Part shown: piece by piece, positions 13,401-20,200 of the stretch
Numbering within the stretch: the first letter of the stretch is position 1
How the letters are laid out: each line of letters opens with the position of its first letter
Assembly (NCBI GenBank): GCA_028565635.1
Contig: JAOXYB010019404.1
Span: 1 to 25,672 of the forward strand
Origin: Phoronis ovalis
Lineage: Eukaryota; Phoronida; Phoronidae
Direction of reading: 5' to 3'
DNA length: 25,672 nt
Notes under the pieces: model-generated
The model's input: the letters and a program-made list of their open reading frames with translations, nothing else
What the model was told of the DNA's origin: nothing
Databases searched by the model: none
Made by a program: the position numbers and the translations under genes

Positions 13401-13407
13401 CCGCCAT
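2328..13407 (-). CDS. HPS4: HPS4-like BLOC-3 subunit, whole gene (11 coding exons, ~957 aa)
   Basis: HPS4 pairs with HPS1 to form BLOC-3, the exchange factor for Rab32/Rab38 in the biogenesis of melanosomes and other lysosome-related organelles; this is family knowledge. The join is 13407-13388, 10867-10774, 10139-9996, 9790-9683, 9353-9219, 7991-7897, 7497-7428, 6287-4500, 4122-3993, 3272-3164, 2508-2328. It totals 2874 nt with phase kept at every GT-AG junction. Recognisable HPS4 matches include FFIYDHT..K and IIYFYPP (residues ~11-37), a GQLMGMVGFFRRL segment and LGKCKFAVK (~44-77), VCQRVPGVLAGCLLHK (~179-197), and the C-terminal HPLLRDVTLR..TNGVYA block (~889-905). Residues ~223-818 are a polar, Ser/Asn-rich, probably disordered linker, which makes the protein longer than the ~700-residue human HPS4. 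The neighbour on the other strand is the PHKG gene, head to head. Assignment is by recalled family similarity; no database search was possible. Confidence 0.9.
2685..3010. repeat. Possible degenerate interspersed repeat in HPS4 intron 10
   Basis: GTAAAAA words preceded by CTG, CAAG, CATA or CATG recur near 2724, 2823, 2961 and 2998. The left edge GGGGCACTTGACC resembles the end of the inverted-repeat element at 14459-14869. Boundaries are unclear, so this is only a suggestion of a diverged relative. Confidence 0.25.
3164..3272 (-). CDS. HPS4: HPS4 coding exon 10
   Basis: GT completes a Gly codon, then NTLDPVSGLENEFCDIACA and IHDDFEQHPLLRDVTL. This aligns with the vertebrate [27 protein letters not shown] helix-strand segment. 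The acceptor is gttgtag and the donor gtaaat. The exon ends two bases into an Arg codon. Confidence 0.9.
3273..3992 (-). other. HPS4 intron 9
   Basis: A 720-bp AT-rich intron between coding exons 9 and 10. I see no conserved exon, repeat family or RNA gene in it. A short open frame on the plus strand at 3552-3779 has no recognisable homology. Confidence 0.6.
3993..4122 (-). CDS. HPS4: HPS4 coding exon 9
   Basis: It encodes WQNSIQQLADLDFQLRELS and then ILYSYLKYDKYQKGLT plus one base. The second part aligns with vertebrate YNFTHYDRIQSLLMANLP. The acceptor is atttttag and the donor gttagt; phase runs 0 to 1. Confidence 0.88.
4123..4499 (-). other. HPS4 intron 8
   Basis: A 377-bp intron between the giant exon and exon 9. 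Its only distinct content is the AT dinucleotide tract at 4391-4427. Confidence 0.65.
4391..4427. repeat. (AT)n microsatellite, 37 bp
   Basis: Uninterrupted alternating A and T, about 18 units, inside HPS4 intron 8. Likely length-polymorphic. Confidence 0.95.
4500..6287 (-). CDS. HPS4: HPS4 coding exon 8, giant linker exon (596 codons)
   Basis: A single 1788-bp exon in phase 0 at both ends. It begins LPCQRVRPDFPCPGG and continues VRLLTVYITEQEYGAICINP, which matches vertebrate [21 protein letters not shown], the end of the conserved N-terminal half. Then follow more than 500 residues rich in Ser, Asn, Asp, Glu and Thr with no recognisable fold. The final part, SVSLYIQGNSDMVLLLLMEK, matches the vertebrate [22 protein letters not shown] strand. 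Two ~28-residue stretches inside the linker (4926-5009 and 5454-5537) are copies of each other. The acceptor is cattttag and the donor gtgagt. Vertebrate HPS4 also carries its variable region in a large exon. Confidence 0.92.
4926..5009 (-). repeat. Internal protein repeat, second copy, in HPS4 linker
   Basis: Encodes AKSQSDSTVLENGCISHH and continues to LENNLY (residues ~649-676). It matches the copy at 5454-5537 residue for residue without gaps: AK-x-Q-[ST]-DST-x-L-[DE]-NG, then SH, then ENN. Confidence 0.7.
5454..5537 (-). repeat. Internal protein repeat, first copy, in HPS4 linker
   Basis: Encodes AKMQTDSTTLDNGGPSHI and continues to NENNSL (residues ~473-500), 176 residues before the second copy. 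See the entry at 4926-5009. Confidence 0.7.
6288..7427 (-). other. HPS4 intron 7
   Basis: A 1140-bp intron with no conserved exon visible. It contains a possible 308-bp inverted-repeat element at 6507-6814. Confidence 0.6.
6507..6814. mobile_element. Weak candidate short inverted-repeat element (MITE-like)
   Basis: CCCTTTCGAGT at the left end and ACTTGAAAGGG at the right end are inverted repeats matching at 10 of 11 bases. They bound 308 bp of AT-rich DNA. Flanks contain CTAATG and CTAATAATG but no exact target duplication. The short ends make chance plausible. Confidence 0.25.
7428..7497 (-). CDS. HPS4: HPS4 coding exon 7
   Basis: The first base completes AGC (Ser), followed by VLCTQISPEITMRLLLIRA then QQSH. 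This corresponds to the vertebrate LIVSTQLPPSLTAKVLLHRA region. The acceptor is ctactttcag and the donor gtgagt. Phase runs from 2 to 0. Confidence 0.88.
7897..7991 (-). CDS. HPS4: HPS4 coding exon 6
   Basis: It reads NSESVFLQASNVLEVCQRV then PGVLAGCLLHKQ plus AG of a split Ser codon. This closely matches the vertebrate [28 protein letters not shown]. The acceptor is tttcctttag and the donor gtaacg. This exon supplies the phase-2 exit needed for the next exon; without it exon 7 would read into a stop. Confidence 0.9.
7992..9218 (-). other. HPS4 intron 5
   Basis: A 1227-bp intron. It holds a two-copy diverged direct repeat at 8453-8660 and AT-rich sequence resembling degraded interspersed repeat. 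No exon or RNA gene is seen. Confidence 0.6.
8453..8660. repeat. Two diverged tandem copies, 111-bp offset
   Basis: AAAGGTTGAAATTAATTCTC begins at 8453 and again at 8564. Both copies continue with an AAAATTAGGTCAAAAA block and CCTTGCA...AGCTGA. The copies differ by several substitutions and small indels, so the duplication is not recent. Confidence 0.75.
9219..9353 (-). CDS. HPS4: HPS4 coding exon 5
   Basis: The exon is 45 codons in phase 0, running from TAGEDQDLF through YGDIMASLFDRIS to TVQLPK. It is less conserved than its neighbours but fits the vertebrate spacing (WDTFIEQIL...LHKIFNSLWNL). The acceptor is atattacag and the donor gtaagt. Confidence 0.85.
9683..9790 (-). CDS. HPS4: HPS4 coding exon 4
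   Basis: The exon is 36 codons in phase 0. It contains ALADDLNCPDS, then KQLEKLYKVFSFYQGSLEMV, aligned with the vertebrate helix GCAVELPDVSC...QLVGFFNFYNGPVSLAY. The acceptor is aatttttcag and the donor gtaagg. Confidence 0.9.
9996..10139 (-). CDS. HPS4: HPS4 coding exon 3
   Basis: The exon is 48 codons, phase 0 at both ends. It carries CALCGQLMGMVGFFRRLTG and then LGKCKFAVKHVGKYSL, matching the vertebrate LLCGQIAGVVRCV...LRKLKFAIKVDGDYLW segment of the first longin-like domain. The acceptor is aatttcag and the donor gtaag. Confidence 0.92.
10140..10773 (-). other. HPS4 intron 2
   Basis: A 634-bp AT-rich intron with nothing recognisable in it. The adjacent smaller introns at 9354-9682 and 9791-9995 are equally plain. 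Confidence 0.6.
10774..10867 (-). CDS. HPS4: HPS4 coding exon 2 (start of longin-like domain)
   Basis: It reads LDARFFIYDHTVLKNEEDD then LKDAIIYFYPPT, matching the vertebrate HPS4 opening strand (FFLYD...KEEGD...ICYFYPSQ). The acceptor is tttttcag and the donor gtatgt. It enters one base into a codon and exits in phase 0. This exon is one of the two clearest identifiers of the gene. Confidence 0.92.
10868..13387 (-). other. HPS4 intron 1
   Basis: A 2520-bp first intron between the tiny ATG exon and exon 2. Its main content is the 644-bp fold-back element at 11657-12300. Short GGGTCATGTA words recur near 12437 and 12481. No other exon or RNA gene is visible. Confidence 0.6.
11657..12300. mobile_element. 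Fold-back (long inverted repeat) non-autonomous element, 644 bp
   Basis: The left arm starts TCTGGCCGCAAAGTTGACG and the right arm, read on the other strand, starts TCTGGTCACAAAGTTGACG. The outer ~65 bases are about 85% identical. Weaker similarity continues inward: AAGCAAATGC against CATGCAAATAG, then CCGGCACACAGTATTTCC against CTGGTACACCCTATTTCC. So nearly the whole element folds on itself around ~11978. Open frames inside it (11704-12005) are chance by-products and have no transposase motif. Target duplications are not clear. Confidence 0.85.
13388..13407 (-). CDS. HPS4: HPS4 coding exon 1 (start codon)
   Basis: This exon encodes MAGSGG plus two bases (AG) of a Ser codon. The start sits in AAGATGGCGG, a good initiation context that also matches the YY1-type promoter element common at animal start codons. 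The donor is gtaaag. The AG completes AGT with the first base of exon 2, giving MAGSGGS-LDARFF, which aligns with the vertebrate N-terminus just before its FFLYD motif. The exon is very short, so it rests on phase, context and position. Confidence 0.8.
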
Positions 13408-13417
13408 CTTGTTTGTG

Positions 13418-13423
13418 TCACAT
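13418..13423 (-). promoter_or_regulatory. Minimal upstream start-stop element (ATGTGA) before HPS4
   Basis: On the minus strand, ATG directly followed by TGA lies 10 bases upstream of the HPS4 start codon. Such one-codon upstream frames can stall or divert ribosomes in other genes. Relevance here depends on the transcript starting further upstream, which is likely given the close spacing but unseen. Confidence 0.4.
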
Positions 13424-13997
13424 GATCCGAAACTCTTGTACCCTCCCACCTCGGCTTTGCGTTCTGAAAATAATATCTTATCAAATGCCTATATATCTTT
13501 CTAACTTTAAATCAAATTATCTAGTCTAAAATGTTCAACGTTATAAAGACGTGTCCCGTAGTGCCATAAAATTCTAGAAAATGTGATCGGGGGGAATAAT
13601 CCATGCGTCGATTTTGACTTCTCTTGCGTTGGCAGGGTACGAAGTGCTACATCCGGTTTATAATGTGGAAAAAGGTTTGACACGGATCTGTTTCATGCAA
13701 AGGAAGATAGTCTTATTTTAGGTAATTTTGCTTGTCCTAGATGAACGTAAAGGTTCCATACTCAAATTTTTTCAACATTGTTTTTTTGTTCACAAGTTAC
13801 ATGTACAGAAATAAACACATTTTGGTCGTAAACTGAAGACGAATTGTGAGATGGGATTTTCCCAGGGTATTTCCAAACGGCTCATTTTAATTTATTATTC
13901 AAGAGTTGTCAAAAATTTCCCTTTCCTCCATAATGAAGCATAATACTAAATACCAGGATGGTAGCCATTGTCATTGATACGTCACTCACGTAGAACT

Positions 13998-14009
13998 GAA
14001 AGTGAAAGT
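13998..14009 (+). promoter_or_regulatory. IRF/ISRE-type motif
   Basis: GAAAGTGAAAGT fits the interferon-regulatory-factor consensus (two GAAA half sites spaced by two bases) exactly. It lies 224 bases before the proposed PHKG start, between the divergent genes. IRF-family proteins exist in many invertebrates, but binding is untested. Confidence 0.35.
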
Positions 14010-14233
14010 GTTGGGATTTCTTTTACATTAATTGAAACTTATGACTGTCGTAACGTATTTAAATTAAATCATGTATAATTGTTTTTGGTAGCTCTGTAAT
14101 CAGTATTCTAATCTTGGTATAGCATAGTATTCTGCCTAATTTTACTGCAAAATGTTGAACATATCTCAAACTATACTTCGCAAAAGTTTGGTATAATATT
14201 GGTGAAATAATAGTTATTCCCTTCCCTACTACA

Positions 14234-14298
14234 ATGCAAACACTTGATATTAATGGTAACGCCAGTTATGGACAATCAAGTACCATTGACACATCAAG
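14234..14298 (+). CDS. PHKG: PHKG coding exon 1 (proposed N-terminal extension)
   Basis: An ATG at 14234 (ACAATG, A at -3) opens [16 protein letters not shown], then TIDTS and AG before the donor gtagga. Joined to exon 2 it reads on in frame as SVNSQ into MMAYDE. There is an in-frame stop upstream at 14156-14158 and no earlier in-frame ATG. The extension is not part of the kinase fold and I recognise no homology. Vertebrate gamma subunits start only about 20 residues before KEFY. If translation begins at 15278 instead, this exon is 5' UTR. Confidence 0.55.
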
Positions 14299-17200
14299 GT
14301 AGGATGAACAATATGTTAAAGTTATTTACCATGTACACGTTTGTAGACGACTGGGAATACAGAATGTTCAGACAAGAATCACGTACATGTTAAGTGGACC
14401 AAAAAAATAACCAGGAAAGAACTTTTATTGTATCATGAAGCAGTCGGGAACAGTTTTCCCGGGGGGGGGGGCACTTGGGTCAAGGGTGGATCCACATGTG
14501 CGAATGAAATATTGTGTGAAAAAGGGTATTTTTTTACAACCAGGCACGTAACATGCGCTCCACGTTAAGGGTAAATATTTAGCTAAATATTGGCAAATAT
14601 GGTATTGTTTTTAGAATGTATACATCTTCCAAAGGGTATGTTTTTCACCATCATGTACAGCGGCATATTAAAAAAAGGATATATTTTCAGCATCAGAATC
14701 GGAGAACAGCAATATGTTTACTGGCCTGATGATGTTTACTGAGTGGCATATAAAGGGTCACTTTTTAAACCTGCAAGCCTTCGAAAGGGCTGCTTTTTAG
14801 CAGGCTATATACAAGTTTTTTAAACCTATGTTCATGCATATGGGCCTATACATAAGTGACCCCCCGGGACGGTTTTCAGAAGAAATTGTTGGAATTCTAG
14901 AGGCTACTTTAGGAAGCTTTCAAACTTATGGCATTTCTATGTGATCATGGGATGTGGGGTTGATTGAATCCTCCCAACTAATGAAAAACATGACCCCCAA
15001 GCCAATTAAGCTCAGTCAGCACTTGCATTCTACCATTAGCCATAAAATCAAATCCATAACCTAAAATTCTGGATGTGCTCTGCAAACCATAGTTCACTTC
15101 CTGTTGCAAAATTTGACCAAGTGAAGTGAAGTAGTCTTTGTTGATCAGTGGCCCCTAACACAGAATTCAGAGAAAAGCAATTCTGTTACTAAACAGTAGC
15201 TCCTGGAGTATATTTCTCTTTAAAATTGTTTCATATGCCTTATTTCTGCTTCCTTTATTTTCAGTGTTAACAGCCAGATGATGGCTTACGATGAGGTAGA
15301 TGATCTACCAGATTCAGATAAAGCTAAAGAGTTCTACGCAAAATATGAACCTAAGGAAGTGTTAGGAAGGTGAGAAGCTTGGAAATAATCCAGCCGTTAA
15401 TAGAGCTTTTAGTAATTAGTACTGCAGCATATCCGAGGAACTGTTGATTTGACAATAAATTATTTGAACTACTAGTAACTGTTCTGTTAATTGTTCTGTT
15501 AAAATTCAGTCCTGTGGAAAAAGAAAAATGGTAGATTTCAGCAGTCTTGTTTATTACAGTGAATACAATTTAAAATATTATACTTAGGTTTAACATATTA
15601 TAGTTTCTTCCATTCATTTTAAACAAAATGCTATTATGTGGGTAATAGTATGATAAAGAAATATGCAAAAGCAAGCTTATTGAAACTGACTTTGTCAAAT
15701 ATGGTTTTGCAGAGGCGTAAGTAGTACTGTTAGAAGATGCATCGAGAAGTTATCGAATCGAGATTTTGCTGTCAAAATTATTGACATTAGTACAGAAAAG
15801 ATTAAAGAACACCAAGCTAAAGAGTTACACGCTTCAACGAAGAAAGAAGTGAACATACTGAAGGCATGTGCAGGCCATTCTAACATAAGTGAGTTCACCT
15901 ATATTTGTCCTGTTCCTTTCTGGACTTGTCTATCAAATACATTGTATGTAACTATTAGTATTATGCTGGATGTATTTGTACTATTGGGCGAAATTTATTC
16001 TACTGAAGAATCTTTGCTAAAATGATTTATATTTATTAAGTAAATGAACAGTACATTACTGTGTTGTTTTGTAGGAGTTGGCATATTCGGACTGATACTT
16101 TTAAGATTGTGTAAAATCTCAGAACTGTAATTATGAATTTGTAGAGTAAAGTTGTACCTTTTTTTGTGTCATTTGCATCATGAATAATATGGATTGTTTT
16201 CTTTTTCCAGTTGAACTGCATGATGCATTTGAAAGTCCCACATATTTCTTCTTAGTATTTGAGCTGTAAGTATCTTTTGCAATTATATTTTATAGAGCAA
16301 TACTGATAAATTATGTCCCAAGAACAAAGACTTCAGTCTTGTGTAGCAGTCAACTTCTTTAGTGAATGTAATCTTGCAAAGAATATCTAGTATTAACATT
16401 TTTTTTTTGTGCAACTTCAGAGTGTCCAGGAATTTATTCTAATTTTAGTTATTTAGTCTATCGCAGAATGCTGAAAGAATAAACTATTTGTATGCATGGT
16501 GGAGCCACTGGTGGTAGACACAAATGTTCCCAGCATGCAATATTTTGTAAAGAATGCCATGAGCATACAGAGAAGTGCTTCATTGTCCATTTTGAAAAAA
16601 TCGACATGCTAGGACATTTGGGTCCGCGACTCGTGGCTCCATCAAGTACAATGTAAACAGTCTATTACAACCTATGCATTGACCCCGCCACATCCTTATC
16701 ATAGCTGACGACATGTACACAAGAAAATAAATAACGGGCAGGTGGTACGCTTGTTTAGTTGATGAATGGTTTATGAGGTGTTATGAACAAGATGATATCA
16801 GAATAATAATTATGAACAGTTATAATTAATATTGATGAAGATGTAATGATGTGTAGAGCTTCTTGATTGTAATTAGTGAGTAAATTTAAGGCTGCAAGTT
16901 AACACGTATTAATAGTAATTGAATGAAAATGTCGCTGTGATTGTTTTTCAGCTGTTCTAAAGGTGAGTTATTTGATTTTCTCACTCAAGTTGTTGCATTG
17001 TCTGAGAAGAGAACACGCATAATCATGAGGCAGTTATTGGAAGCTGTGGAGTTCATTCACGCAAAAGGCATTGTTCACAGAGATTTAAAAGTAAGTAAGC
17101 AATATCGTTGTCTATTATGTTACTGTTTCTTAGAGAACCAATCACATAAAGGAAGGTAACTAGCAGAATTTGGAGTAACCTGCTGGAGTGGATTGGCCTA

Positions 17201-20200
17201 AATAACAAAATAAAAACTTATGCTAGCGTACTTGTCGAGTTGGCAGAATTTTTGATATGGAGATCGCATATTTTTGGACAATTTTCTATTGAAAGTGATG
17301 TTGGACAGCGAGTTACAAAGCGTGTGCTTCCCATTTGGTATGGCAGACTTAAAACCTATCTGCTACCTTCCTTCTAAAATTTTTGTTAGTTATTCTACCT
17401 AATGTAAGCAGTTGCATTATACTGCAGGAATGGTCCAGAACCAGAATGTTTAATGTTTGTCGTGACTGTATCATGGCGTAGGGAAACTCCTAATTCTAAG
17501 TGTAACGGTCAAAGTTCCAAAAAATTTGACAAAATTGATTCAAATGATTTTTTCTTGTTGAAAAACTAACGTTGTAGAAACCTACGACTCTATATAAATT
17601 TATATTTTAACATTTATTTGATTAACAATACAACTCATTAATACAACTATAAAAATGTGATCAAGAATGATGACCAGTGGTGACATCTATTGGCGCTACT
17701 GCAAAACATTAACGTAATTAATTTATGCATCTGTTGGGCATGGCTTCGTATGAGCCAACAAACCTTACATGCATCTAAAACATCTTACTGAAGTAAGCTC
17801 TTTATATTTATTGCTCTTTTTTGTTATGAACTTGTTTGATTTTTTTCAGCCTGAAAATATTCTGCTGGATGATCAGAGGAATGTAAAATTATCAGATTTT
17901 GGGTTTGCTACATTTATAAAAGAAAACGAAGATTTGTACGGTTAGTATCTAGTCTAGGGAGCCTGGAGGGTCACTTCCAAATATTGCATATGGAGAGGGT
18001 CAGCCTCGCCTCCAGAACCCACCCCTTTCCTTGACTAAAAAGACAAAAACTCCAACCCCTTTCCTGGACAGAAAAGGTAAAAAAAAGATTCTGGCTTGTT
18101 ACATACTGAAATGTGTCATTTATACACTGTTCTCTTTTTAAGGAGGAAGTTTTATATTAAGGACCTTTTAGTTTTTAGATTAGGAATTCCACAACTTTGC
18201 ATGGACACTCACTCTTAACTTTGTCTTTGCTGCCTAAACTAATTGTACCCATTAATGTTTTGAACCTTGTACACAATTTCAATTCCTTGAACTTATATTC
18301 TGAAAAGTGCAAACTCACAAATCCTCAATTTTTGCGTAATTATAATATTTTTAATTTTTCACACAATCTGTCAGTTGAAGAGTTGTTTAATATACATAAA
18401 AACAATGATTAGTGTATCATTGATTGAGTTTATTCTGGTACATAATACATAAAATTAATAAATTATAATAAATAAGAAAAGTGTTTCATCTCCAAGGATA
18501 TTACATAAAGTTAAAAACACTTATTTCTAATGTGGTCCTTGAATATGAAACAAGATGGTACCGGTTAATACAATGAAGAAAAATACAATGACATGACATG
18601 ACATGATTACAATACAAACAGTGATTGTTAAAAATTAAAAAAACCAAACACCCACAAAGCTAACAAATATGGCGCTTAACAACTGGATATTAGTAAGTTA
18701 ATAAAAAACAAAATTTATTTTCCTCCCTCACCCCACTTAATTTGGTCAGAAAGGAATTTTTTGTTTTCCATTTGATTATTGAAAGAGTAGCGGACTTTTT
18801 TATATATGTGTATATAAAATTTCTGTAGCTTGTGCAGAATTGTGAATTTGTAGAATGAATTGTCAGAGATTATTTAAAATATTGGAATTGGGATAATTAT
18901 AGATGTCAAATTGTGGATGAGTGTAAAGAGACCTGTATTCAGTGTATGCTCTTGTGCGTTAAATGATGTAGGAGTTGTTCATTTTAGATCTGTGCGGGAC
19001 TCCTGGATATTTTGCACCTGAAATGTTACAAGCTAACATGGTTGATCATGCACCTGGTTATAATAAGCAAGTTGACATGTGAGTATGTTGTATGTGTTAC
19101 CAGTGTTATTTGCTGTAAGTTTTGCTTCTTGTAGTTCCTTATTTATGATACGCATTAGGCCATCATTAAACCATGTTTAAAGATATATAACCAAATGTCC
19201 AAATTTTAGTTGCTCACCAACCCACTGTTATTGAAAATTTATATTATATGTGTAATCAAGAAACAAAAATAATAAATATTCATTGCTGCAGTTGACTGTT
19301 TTAAGAAGATAACTGGTTTATAGAGCACCATGAAATAAAAAAAAATTAAGCTGAAATGACAGCATCTGTTACTAATATCCATACTTTGAGTGAATTTTTC
19401 AGATATCAGGATTCATGTGAGATACTTATAATCTAGTATAAATTTAGGCCACTGCAGTAAGAATTAATCGAGATCTTGTTGTAAGACTGAAGGTTATCAT
19501 TATTCTTATGTATATTGGACTCTGTAAAGTAATGGCAACAATCCCAGTGGACTTAGATAAACTTTCAAAGAGTATTACATGCTGCTTTTGTTATTACGTT
19601 CCTTAGTCCTGCTTTGTCTCAAAAACATTTAAGAAAATATTGAATCCCTGAACACTGTACATGTATATACTTTATTTTTTAGGTGGGCCTGTGGAGTCAT
19701 TATGTACACACTGTAAGTATTAAAATTATTAGTAAACTTTATGTACTCCAACATAGCATGTTTCATAACAGGTTCATTTATTTAGTAATTCGGTGTTGTC
19801 AGAATAATAGGACCCTTTTTAAATGCAATTTTCGGTGTTTGCCATTAGGGGGGATATATGGGCTAAATCACCTTTCAGATATTATAAAATTGAATTAATT
19901 ATTCTGTGCAAAAGAAAGGACAATAAATTTTTCCTAAGTCCTCTGTAAATTAAATTTTGTTATTTGTTAAATGAAGAAGTTTTTTGCCACAAAACACAGT
20001 TTTGTATGACTTTAGTACCTTTCCAACAAGTATATAGGACTAGGACACATTCACCAAACTATGACTAACAAGGAAATTCTCTTTTTTCAAGATTGTACAA
20101 AGAAACTGAAAAATAAATCAATTAGCAGTTAAATAATCCATCGATATAACCATGTTGGAATTCTACTGTCTCTAACTAGTACATATTTTTGTATGCAGTA

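Larger units (their letters stand above)
13408..14233. promoter_or_regulatory. Shared intergenic interval, candidate bidirectional promoter (HPS4 / PHKG)
   Basis: The 826 bp between the two divergent start codons must carry the 5' UTRs and core promoters of both genes unless extra upstream exons exist. The left part (~13390-13690) is the most CG-containing stretch of the neighbourhood. Visible motifs are ACATCCGG near 13651 (ETS-like core), TACGTCAC near 13978 (CRE-like) and an exact IRF-type site at 13998-14009. No strong TATA box can be tied to either gene. Start sites cannot be placed from sequence. Confidence 0.55.

Noticed and set aside
13251-13484. 77-codon minus-strand frame across HPS4 exon 1
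   Set aside because: It is in a different frame from the HPS4 ATG and runs through the exon 1 donor; no homology.
14152-14196. 15-codon upstream frame before PHKG
   Set aside because: It starts at an ATG whose presence in the mRNA is unknown; nothing else supports it.
16941-17159. Kinase-like 72-codon frame read as an independent gene
   Set aside because: Only 16952-17090 is real coding sequence (PHKG exon 5); the remainder reads into flanking introns past good splice sites.
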